Part shown: piece by piece, positions 1-5,416 of the stretch
Position numbering within the stretch: the first letter of the stretch is position 1
How the letters are laid out: the number at the start of each line of letters is the position of its first letter
From: an uncultured Eubacteriales bacterium
GTDB taxonomy: Bacteria > Bacillota > Clostridia > Oscillospirales > Butyricicoccaceae
DNA length: 6,572 bases
Reading direction: 5' to 3'
Assembly (NCBI GenBank): GCA_910585875.1
Contig: CAJUIK010000089.1
Span: 1-6,572 of the forward strand
Notes under the pieces: generated by a model
What the model was told of the DNA's origin: nothing
Databases searched by the model: none
What the model saw: only the letters and a program-made list of their open reading frames with translations
Position numbers and translations under genes: made by a program

Positions 1-690
1 CTCGTCCACCGTGTGCTGAATCAGCTCCAGCTCGTTGTCCGAAAGCTCCAGCTGGGCCGTCATGGGCTCGTCGCCCTCCAGCAGCTTGGTGGCGGCGAAG
101 CGGGAGGGCACGCCGATGGCCGCCGCATGGTCTTCGATCATATGGCTCACAGAATGGATGGCCCGATGGACCGCCCCCTGGCAGAAATCCAGCCGTTTGG
201 GCGTCTGGCGCTGCTGGGCCGCTTTGACGGCCAGGTCCACCAGCTCCTGGACGCCCTCGTTTTTGCTGGCGGTAATGGGCGCCGCCGGGATGCCCAGCTC
301 TTCGGACAGCCGGGCCGCGTCGATGGAGCCTCCGTTGCTGCGCACCTCGTCCATCATGTTCAAAGCTAGTACCATGGGGATGCCCAGCTCCATCAGCTGC
401 ATAGTCAGATAGAGGTTGCGCTCCAGGGCGGTGGCGTCCACAATATTGATGATGCAGTCCGGCTTTTCCTGCAATAAGTAGTCCCGAGTCACAATCTCCT
501 CCGAGGTGTAAGGGGAAAGGGAATAGATGCCGGGCAGATCTACCACAGTGGCGCCGCAGCTTTTGATCAGGCCGTCTTTGCGATCCACCGTCACGCCGGG
601 GAAATTGCCTACGTGCTGGTTGCTGCCCGTCAGCTGGTTGAACAGGGTGGTCTTGCCACAGTTCTGGTTGCCGGCCAAAGCGAATTTCAT
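1..690 (-). CDS. feoB: FeoB ferrous iron transporter, N-terminal GTPase part (partial)
   Basis: FeoB is the inner-membrane ferrous iron permease; its cytosolic N-terminal G domain binds and hydrolyses GTP to support Fe2+ uptake. Only the first 230 residues are here; the gene continues past the left edge, so the membrane domain is not visible. The translation shows all G motifs: G1 GNQNCGKTT (residues 7-15), the G2 threonine in NFPGVTV (29-35), G3 DLPG (51-54), G4 NMMD (111-114) and a G5-like TASKNEG (about 140-146). Residues from about 165 on fit the helical GDI-like domain that follows in FeoB. The start is an ATG at 690-688, preceded by a G-rich Shine-Dalgarno (AAAGGGGGG) inside the end of feoA. 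Its ATG overlaps the feoA stop in an ATGA arrangement, so the two are probably translationally coupled. The family assignment is very secure. Confidence 0.97.
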   Translation of the reverse strand, partial: MKFALAGNQNCGKTTLFNQLTGSNQHVGNFPGVTVDRKDGLIKSCGATVVDLPGIYSLSPYTSEEIVTRDYLLQEKPDCIINIVDATALERNLYLTMQLMELGIPMVLALNMMDEVRSNGGSIDAARLSEELGIPAAPITASKNEGVQELVDLAVKAAQQRQTPKRLDFCQGAVHRAIHSVSHMIEDHAAAIGVPSRFAATKLLEGDEPMTAQLELSDNELELIQHTVDE

Positions 691-1016
691 CTGCTCGCCC
701 CCCCTTTCAGCGCCCCTGCCGGCGGGGCGGGCAGGGAATCGCAGCCCTGTTTCTGGGGGCAGCTTTGGCAGCCCGTTTCCCGAAATCGCTCCCCTTGGGG
801 GCAGACGGAAATAGTGCGGGCGTCGTCCAGCCGAATAGTCAGGGCGTAGCTGCGCAGGCGAATCTCGATAGGATCTCCCATAGGAGCGGTTTTGCGGACT
901 GTGACGGCGGTTTTGGGAATCAGGCCCATGTCCAGCAGCCGCCGGCGCAGGGCGCCCTGGCCTCCTACGGCAGTGATGACGGCGGTCTGCCCGATGGGCA
1001 GTTGGTCTAAAGTCAT
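687..1016 (-). CDS. feoA: FeoA iron transport accessory protein with a Cys-rich C-terminal tail
   Basis: FeoA is a small cytosolic SH3-like protein needed for, or modulating, FeoB-dependent Fe2+ uptake. The 109-residue product has the family hallmarks: RRRLLDMGLIP (residues 25-34) and PMGDPIEIRLRSYALTIR (45-62), a close match to the usual GDPIEI...GYxLxxR segment. FeoA proteins are commonly about 75-85 residues. This one has an extra tail of about 40 residues containing Cys72, Cys83, Cys86 and Cys92 (C-x10-C-x2-C-x5-C), which could bind metal or an Fe-S cluster. That role is inference, though FeoC proteins, another Feo component, do carry clustered cysteines. The start is the ATG at 1016-1014, with GAGGGG about 11 bases upstream. 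It is the first gene of the operon, and its TGA overlaps the feoB ATG by four bases. Confidence 0.95.
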   Translation of the reverse strand: MTLDQLPIGQTAVITAVGGQGALRRRLLDMGLIPKTAVTVRKTAPMGDPIEIRLRSYALTIRLDDARTISVCPQGERFRETGCQSCPQKQGCDSLPAPPAGALKGGASR

Positions 1017-1042
1017 ATTCGTTTCTTCCCCTCTTTTCTGGA

Positions 1043-1069
1043 ATCAGAGTTGAGTTAGCCTCTGATAAC
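1043..1069 (-). promoter_or_regulatory. Candidate iron-regulator operator (DtxR/IdeR-like) at the feo start site
   Basis: Two overlapping dyads sit directly downstream of the feo -10. Minus-strand 1068-1050 reads TTATCAGAGGCTAACTCAA, matching 13 of 19 positions of the DtxR/IdeR box consensus as I recall it (TTAGGTTAGSCTAACCTAA). The core GTTAnCnnnnGnTAAC (1069-1054) is itself palindromic. In addition, ATCAGAG (plus strand 1043-1049) and CTCTGAT (1060-1066) form a perfect 7-bp inverted repeat around a 10-base centre. Covering the start site is a classic repressor position and feo operons are typically iron-repressed, so an iron-responsive operator fits. The regulator's identity is inference; a short leader hairpin is the alternative. 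Confidence 0.5.
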
Positions 1070-1098
1070 ATCTTACCCAGAAACCGACCTCATGTCAA
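1070..1098 (-). promoter_or_regulatory. SigA-type promoter of the feoAB operon
   Basis: On the minus strand a perfect -35 TTGACA (1098-1093) is followed by a 17-base spacer and a -10 TAAGAT (1075-1070). Transcription would begin near 1063, giving a leader of about 45-50 bases before feoA. The match and spacing are close to the housekeeping consensus, so this is the likely feo promoter. Confidence 0.8.
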
Positions 1099-1147
1099 CC
1101 TCAAATCTTCGTCCAATCCCTCCATTGGCCGGAAATTCCTTGCGGCC

Positions 1148-1748
1148 ATGCTGTGGGGCGACGCCAGCGCTTTGGATTATCTGGCTCAGGCGGCGGAGCT
1201 GGGGCATCCCGGGGCCGGCATGATTTTTGGGGATTTCTATCGCAAAGGGGAATATGGGCTGGCCAAGGATTACGCGAAGGCGGCCCGGTATTACGCCCTG
1301 AACCCGGAGCCCTGGGGAAGGGCTGAAAAGGATGGAGGAGATCTGCCGCCGGGCGGAGACGCTGGAAATCCGGCGGAACGCCGCCCGGGAGCTGCGGGGG
1401 AGCGTCGGCGAAACCGCCGGGAAAGATTTGTCCAAAAGCAGCGTCTTCCGCTTGGAAACGGCGGCGAAGGCCGGGGATATCCAGGCCGCCTGCAAAGCCG
1501 CCGCCTACTATTTGAGCCATGCGCGGGTGCGCGCCCGCCGGATCTGGGCTGAGGAGGATGGGGAATGGCTGGAATCTGAAAGCAAATCCAGCCTGTGGCC
1601 CCAGGCGGCCGCTATGCTGAACGCCGCCCTGCGCTGTCCCAAGCCGGAAGAGCGGGCGGCCCTGAGCCTTCTGCTGCTGTGGCACGGCCTGGATATCAAA
1701 GAGGGGGATCCGGTCCTCCACGGAAAGCTGCTGAGCTTTTCCAAATAG
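1148..1748 (+). pseudogene. Sel1-repeat (TPR-like) protein remnant: 5' truncated and frameshifted
   Basis: Sel1 repeats are TPR-like helical pairs that mediate protein-protein contacts. From the ATG at 1148, reading frame 2 encodes a good Sel1 unit (ALDYLAQAAELGHPGAGMIF, then FYRKG, KDYAKAARYYA). After about 1330 that frame turns into Gly/Arg/Pro-rich out-of-frame sequence and stops near 1552. The sensible continuation is in frame 3, from MEEICRRAETLE (1332) through a second Sel1-like stretch (ETAAKAGDIQAACKAAAYYL) to the TAG at 1746-1748. Skipping one G at 1331 (AAAAGGATGG) joins the two into RAEKMEEICRRAE. A frame-3 stop at 1299-1301 places the shift between about 1302 and 1335. There is no convincing Shine-Dalgarno at 1148. 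Upstream in-frame codons run into the feo promoter without a plausible start, so the 5' end appears lost. A sequencing indel could explain the frameshift but not the missing start. Confidence 0.7.
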
Positions 1749-1761
1749 AGCCGGGAGGATT

Positions 1762-1799
1762 AAAATACCGCCTGGAGAGCAATCTCCAGGCGGTATTTT
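1762..1799. terminator. Bidirectional Rho-independent terminator, perfect 17-bp stem with GCAA loop
   Basis: AAAATACCGCCTGGAGA (1762-1778) and TCTCCAGGCGGTATTTT (1783-1799) pair perfectly across a GCAA tetraloop of the stable GNRA class. The plus strand gives a T-rich end (TTTTGGTTTTT) after the stem, and the minus strand gives TTTTA. It therefore can end transcription from both convergent sides: the Sel1 remnant (stop at 1748) and the large surface-protein gene (stop at 1828). Confidence 0.92.
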
Positions 1800-1827
1800 G
1801 GTTTTTGGCCGCGGGGCGGCAGTCGCC

Positions 1828-4800
1828 TTAATACATCTTGAAGAACAGGGAGGCGAATTCCGCCCGGGTGATGGAGTTCATCGGCTTGACGACGTTGGAA
1901 CCGCCGTAGCCGGCGACGACGCCCAGAGACGTCATCAGATTCACATGGTCCAGCGCCCAGGAGGGGATATCGGCCTTGTCCTCATACCCGGCGGGGGAAT
2001 AGGCGTAGCCCCTTTGCAGGGTGCGGCCCAGCAAAGTCATCACCTGGGCCCGGGTCACAGAGGCCTGGGGCTGGAACACCGAGCGGCCTTTGGCGTCGGC
2101 GCCGCCGATCATAATGCCTTTGGCGTACAGCGCCTTGACATGGGGCAGGGCCCAGTCGGAGATTTTGGCGGCGTCGGTATAGGGCAGCTTGGTATCGGCA
2201 TAAGCGCCGGTATCAATCCCCAGATACCGGGAAAGCAGGGCGGCGGCCATTTCGTTGGTGGCGTTGTTTTGAGGCAGGAACTGGCTGTCTGTGGAGAACA
2301 CCCCTTTGGTCCGCAGGAACTCGGCGTAGTCCCGGCCCCAGTGGTCCGCCATATCCTCGAAGGGGGTTTCCGGGGCGGCCTGGCCCAAAGTCAGGCTGGC
2401 TTGGCCGATGTTGCCAAACAGGTCGGAGGCGGTTATAGTCAGCCGGTGGAGGCCCGGGGTCTGCTGGGGCAGTTGAGCCGTCAGCGCGCCGGTCTGGCTG
2501 TTATAGCTGAAATCCAGGGCGGCGCCGTCGTAAGCCACGCGGATATTGGCTTTGGGAATGGGGAAACCGGAGGAATCCCGGACTGTGGCGGCCAAAGCCT
2601 GGGGCGCCGCCGGCTCAGAGGGCTTCTGCGGTTCGGGATCGGGTTCAGGCTCGGGCAGAGGCGGCGCCTCGCCGGATTGCCCCGGCAGGTCTTTTTCGGG
2701 GTCGGCCGGGTCGGCGGGATTCGCCGACCCGTCGGTCTGGGAGTCGGAGTCAGAATCCGCGGCGTCGGGAGTCTGTTCGCCGTCGTCCGGGGTCTCCGGG
2801 GCGGCGTCTCCGGGCTGAACCGGCTGCTCTGAAGTTTCCGGTTTATCGGCGGGAGCGTCGGGGGTTTCCGGCTTGGCCTCCGGGTCGGGTTGGGTAATCA
2901 GGATTTCGGGAGGGGTGGAATCGGGTTGGGCCTCGGTGTAATGGGCCACAATCTGGTCGATATAGACCACGCCCTTCTGGCCTGGGGACACGGCGGCGCT
3001 GAAGCCCTGGATGGACTTGGCGCCCGAGGGCACGCTGACAGTGACTAAGGTCCAATCGGCGCCGGCGTTGAAGGCCCGCTGTTCCACTGCGCCGCCGCTT
3101 ATGGCAAAGTTGATTTTCATGGATTTGGCCGGGCTGCCTTTGGCATAGAACGTTAGGTTCCGGGCGCCGGACAGGGCCAGAGGGGCGTCGGCCTCAAAGA
3201 TAACCGTCCCTTCCTCCTTAAGATTGCCGGCGGCGTAGGACAGAGCCAGAGCGCCGGAGCCATAACGGACGTTGTCCAGCGAATGAATCACTTTTCCCGA
3301 GCCGGACAGGGCGTCGCTGTCGGCGCTGAAGGTATAGCCGGCGGCCTGTTCAAAGCCGGAGAGGATTTCAGGCATCTTGCCGACGGACACCGGGATGCGG
3401 GCGGAAAAGCCGTTGTGCGTCACGACGATTTCACCCGAAGCGCCGGCTGTGGACGAAGCGGTGAACACGCCCGCCGGGGTAATGGTTCCGGCGTTGCCCG
3501 TCACCTCCCAGGTAAACAGCTCGTCCTGTTCATAGAGAATGCGGGATTGGGCGAAAGCGTCGATATCCAAATCCACCGTTTCCCCCATGTCTAGGGCCAG
3601 GGAAGAGACTTCGGCGCCGTTCCGCTTGATCATCACCCGGTCGGGCTGGGCGTAGACCGTCACAGAAGCGGGCATGGACAAGGGGGCGGGGTTATTCAAA
3701 GAGATTTTATATTCCCCAGCCTGGTCCGGCGCGGTGAAGACGGCGCCTTCCATGGGCTGGCTCTGGCCGTCCGGCGAGGAAACCACAAAGCCTGACTGAT
3801 AAGAGGAGACGGGATAATAATGCTGGTCGAAGGTGTTGGCGCCCATGGTAATTCGAGCGCCCTTCAGCGTGGCGGCGCTGTGGGGGAAGACAAAGGAGCC
3901 GGATTCTTCGCCGGTCTTTTGGGCTGTGTTGACGAACATCAGGTAGTTGGCGCATTTGCGCAGAGAGCCTTCGGAGGGGATGTTGACCACCTCGGTTTTG
4001 GCGGCGCCGGGCTGGCGCACCGCTTCGGCGGAGGAACCGCCGCCGTCCAAATTGACGATATTGGTACAGCCCTTGTTGGCCAGCAGCTGGGCGGCCTCCT
4101 TCAGCGAGACGCCCCGGCTGATTTCCAGCCGGCCGTCGTGGACCAGGGCTACGGCGCTGCCGTCGTCCCGCACGCCCAGCAGAGTTCGGGGCTCTCGAGA
4201 GGTGGAAAGGCCGGACTGCATCGCGCCGTTTTTCATCACCATATCGCCGGCGCCGCAGGCATAGACCACGTCGGCGAAGGCTTCGTTATAGACGTTGGCC
4301 CGGAAAGTCACGGTTTCGCCCACTTGCAGGGAGTTGATGGTATAACCCCGGCTGTTGTAAGACTTGGAGGAGGTGAGAATAAACTCCCCTTCGCCGATGG
4401 GGGAGGAACCCTGGACTTTGGAATCCACGGCGGTCACAGTGAACTGTTTGTCCTTGCCGACGCGCAGGGGTTCGTCGTCCACAGGAGTCAGCCGCACCAC
4501 GACGCCTTCTCCCGCGCTGTGAGTCTGGGAGGAAAAGTCGCTGTTGAGCAGATAAATGCCCGAATTGGTCCGCAGCTTGTTGAAAGCGTATACCGGATAA
4601 TCGCCGGTGACGGTAGAATACAGGCTCATGGCCATCTGGGGGGCGCCGACGATCATTTTTCCGTCGGGCTTGACGCCGACGGCGTTCCACATCCCGTCCG
4701 AGCTGACCAGGCGGCCGTTGTTGACCACCAGGCCTGAGGGCAGGCCGGTGGACATGACGAAGAAATCGGCGTTGGCCGCGCCATAGACGCTCTGGCCCTG

Positions 4801-5091
4801 CTGCTGGACGAAATTGATGATTTCGTTGATGTCGGATTTGCCGTACAGCTTGTTTCCATAGGCCACGATAGGCGTCACGTCCTGGCCCGGCGTATAGTCC
4901 AGCCGGAAGGACTGCTGGCGCAGGTCGCCGGTCTGGGAAGAGGCGGCGGTATACCGCAGGCCGTTGGCGATATCGTATGTATCGGAAAAAGACAGGGTGT
5001 CCGCGGCCAGGGCGGGGACGGGGGGCAGCAACGAGGCCGCCAAGGCGCCGGCGCACAGGGCGGACAGCAGGCGCTGGGTTATTTTTTTCAT
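1828..5091 (-). CDS. Secreted NAGPA-type phosphodiester glycosidase with three SLH wall-anchoring repeats
   Basis: A 1087-residue exported protein. Residues 1-29 are a signal peptide (MKK..., hydrophobic core, cleavage likely after ALA in PALAA). About 60-390 form a phosphodiester glycosidase (NAGPA, PF09992-type) domain, with NADFF (107-111), PRTLLGV (301-307), LVHDGR (316-321) and hallmark NLDGGGSS (347-354). Family members cleave sugar-phosphodiester linkages such as GlcNAc-1-P; the substrate here is unknown. About 480-572 resemble a bacterial Ig-like (Big_2) fold, and 573-720 a jelly-roll-like, possibly carbohydrate-binding domain. Residues 722-830 are a Pro/Asp/Glu-rich linker, and 831-905 a small beta domain. 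Three SLH repeats follow (about 909-957, 969-1025, 1034-1087) with TRAQ and TRAE motifs in the last two; SLH domains bind wall polymers. The ATG at 5091 was chosen because AAAGGAG lies five bases upstream and the signal peptide begins there. It is monocistronic, ending before the shared terminator. Confidence 0.93.
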   Translation of the reverse strand: MKKITQRLLSALCAGALAASLLPPVPALAADTLSFSDTYDIANGLRYTAASSQTGDLRQQSFRLDYTPGQDVTPIVAYGNKLYGKSDINEIINFVQQQGQSVYGAANADFFVMSTGLPSGLVVNNGRLVSSDGMWNAVGVKPDGKMIVGAPQMAMSLYSTVTGDYPVYAFNKLRTNSGIYLLNSDFSSQTHSAGEGVVVRLTPVDDEPLRVGKDKQFTVTAVDSKVQGSSPIGEGEFILTSSKSYNSRGYTINSLQVGETVTFRANVYNEAFADVVYACGAGDMVMKNGAMQSGLSTSREPRTLLGVRDDGSAVALVHDGRLEISRGVSLKEAAQLLANKGCTNIVNLDGGGSSAEAVRQPGAAKTEVVNIPSEGSLRKCANYLMFVNTAQKTGEESGSFVFPHSAATLKGARITMGANTFDQHYYPVSSYQSGFVVSSPDGQSQPMEGAVFTAPDQAGEYKISLNNPAPLSMPASVTVYAQPDRVMIKRNGAEVSSLALDMGETVDLDIDAFAQSRILYEQDELFTWEVTGNAGTITPAGVFTASSTAGASGEIVVTHNGFSARIPVSVGKMPEILSGFEQAAGYTFSADSDALSGSGKVIHSLDNVRYGSGALALSYAAGNLKEEGTVIFEADAPLALSGARNLTFYAKGSPAKSMKINFAISGGAVEQRAFNAGADWTLVTVSVPSGAKSIQGFSAAVSPGQKGVVYIDQIVAHYTEAQPDSTPPEILITQPDPEAKPETPDAPADKPETSEQPVQPGDAAPETPDDGEQTPDAADSDSDSQTDGSANPADPADPEKDLPGQSGEAPPLPEPEPDPEPQKPSEPAAPQALAATVRDSSGFPIPKANIRVAYDGAALDFSYNSQTGALTAQLPQQTPGLHRLTITASDLFGNIGQASLTLGQAAPETPFEDMADHWGRDYAEFLRTKGVFSTDSQFLPQNNATNEMAAALLSRYLGIDTGAYADTKLPYTDAAKISDWALPHVKALYAKGIMIGGADAKGRSVFQPQASVTRAQVMTLLGRTLQRGYAYSPAGYEDKADIPSWALDHVNLMTSLGVVAGYGGSNVVKPMNSITRAEFASLFFKMY
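2707..2731. repeat. Perfect 10-bp inverted repeat inside the linker-coding region
   Basis: CGGGTCGGCG (2707-2716) pairs perfectly with CGCCGACCCG (2722-2731) around the 5-base centre GGATT. It falls in codons 787-795 of the surface protein, in the Pro/Asp-rich linker, and would form a strong RNA hairpin in the message. There is no T-tract, so it is not a standard terminator. It may simply reflect GC-rich repetitive codons. Confidence 0.6.
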
Positions 5092-5096
5092 GGGAG

Positions 5097-5103
5097 CTCC
5101 TTT
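5097..5103 (-). promoter_or_regulatory. Shine-Dalgarno site that sets the start of the surface protein
   Basis: AAAGGAG on the minus strand lies five bases before the ATG at 5091-5089. It decides for this ATG over the in-frame upstream TTG at 5139, which would put 16 hydrophilic residues in front of a textbook signal peptide. Confidence 0.85.
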
Positions 5104-5164
5104 CGTTTCAAACGATTGTCTATCTGTTGCCTCGGCCAATCCTGGGCGGACCGGGCCGCGGTCG

Positions 5165-5182
5165 CAATCTTACACAAGCATA
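5165..5182 (-). repeat. Left arm of an inverted pair shared by the two divergent promoters
   Basis: Minus-strand TATGCTTGTGTAAGATTG (5182-5165) spans the candidate -10 and start site of the surface-protein gene. It matches the right arm at 5271-5289 at 16 of 18 positions with one gap, including an exact nine-base GTAAGATTG. It may be a regulator-binding site common to both divergent genes, or a shared initiation-region sequence. Confidence 0.55.
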
Positions 5183-5185
5183 CCA
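5177..5185 (-). promoter_or_regulatory. Candidate extended -10 promoter of the SLH glycosidase gene
   Basis: On the minus strand TGGTATGCT (5185-5177) fits an extended -10 (TGn followed by TATGCT). No good -35 lies 17 bases upstream; that stretch is T-rich, which is tolerated with extended -10 elements. An alternative is TTGTCA (5197-5192) with TAAGAT (5172-5167), but its spacing of 19 is long. The start would be near 5170, giving a leader of about 80 bases with a small GC-rich hairpin (GACCG 5149-5153 with CGGTC 5159-5163). Confidence 0.5.
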
Positions 5186-5247
5186 CAAAAATGACAAAAA
5201 GAAAATGGTAACAACGCACAAAATATCAAGGGAACCCCATTCTACAG

Positions 5248-5276
5248 TTGAAAAAAACGCCGCAGCCGTCTATGAT
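5248..5276 (+). promoter_or_regulatory. SigA-type promoter of the EIIC gene
   Basis: TTGAAA (5248-5253), a 17-base spacer and TATGAT (5271-5276) give a strong housekeeping-type promoter. Transcription would start near 5283, leaving a long leader of about 134 bases before the ATG at 5417. Confidence 0.78.
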
Positions 5277-5289
5277 TAGGGTAAGATTG
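5271..5289 (+). repeat. Right arm of the shared divergent-promoter element
   Basis: TATGATTAGGGTAAGATTG runs from the -10 of the EIIC promoter across its start site. It mirrors the sequence at 5182-5165 on the other strand. In this arm GTAAGATTG begins four bases after the -10; in the other arm it begins three bases after it, so the placement relative to transcription start is nearly the same. Confidence 0.55.
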
Positions 5290-5306
5290 GCGCAGGTCGG
5301 AAGTAT

Positions 5307-5384
5307 CGCCGGATCTCGGAGAGGAGGCCTCCTCCGGCGGCGTGATTCAGCCAGCCGCAGGCCGCTTCTGAAACGAGAGCGGCC
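5307..5384 (+). promoter_or_regulatory. Structured leader of the EIIC mRNA (two GC-rich hairpins)
   Basis: The leader contains CGCCGGA (5307-5313) pairing with TCCGGCG (5333-5339), overlapping a 14-bp palindrome GAGGAGGCCTCCTC (5321-5334). A second stem, GGCCGCT (5360-5366) with AGCGGCC (5378-5384), follows. No terminator T-tract follows either one and I do not recognise a riboswitch class. The structures could influence translation or stability, but in GC-rich DNA such stems also arise by chance. Confidence 0.35.
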
Positions 5385-5416
5385 GCGCCATGAAAAAATG
5401 TAAAGAGGTTTTACTT

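Noticed and set aside
1798..2832. Long plus-strand open frame of 344 codons opposite the SLH gene
   Set aside because: Its product is Gly/Arg-rich without a recognisable domain, and it lies antisense to well-supported linker and SLH codons; it is a shadow frame of GC-rich coding DNA.
3820..4737. Plus-strand open frame of 305 codons opposite the NAGPA domain
   Set aside because: It is antisense to the conserved glycosidase region, has no family motif, and is Gly/His/Ala-rich as expected from the complementary frame.
5103..5115. Palindrome TCGTTTCAAACGA just upstream of the SLH gene's Shine-Dalgarno
   Set aside because: It is a perfect 6-bp dyad with a one-base centre but short, and matches no operator I recognise; one such dyad can occur by chance.
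5089..5139. Upstream TTG start for the SLH glycosidase
   Set aside because: It would place 16 polar residues before a textbook signal peptide; the ATG at 5091 has a strong Shine-Dalgarno at the right spacing.
5342..5371. Possible nine-codon leader peptide GTG...TGA (MIQPAAGRF) in the EIIC leader
   Set aside because: The AGGAGG upstream is 14 bases away and buried in a palindrome, the start is GTG, and the peptide shows no regulatory codon run.
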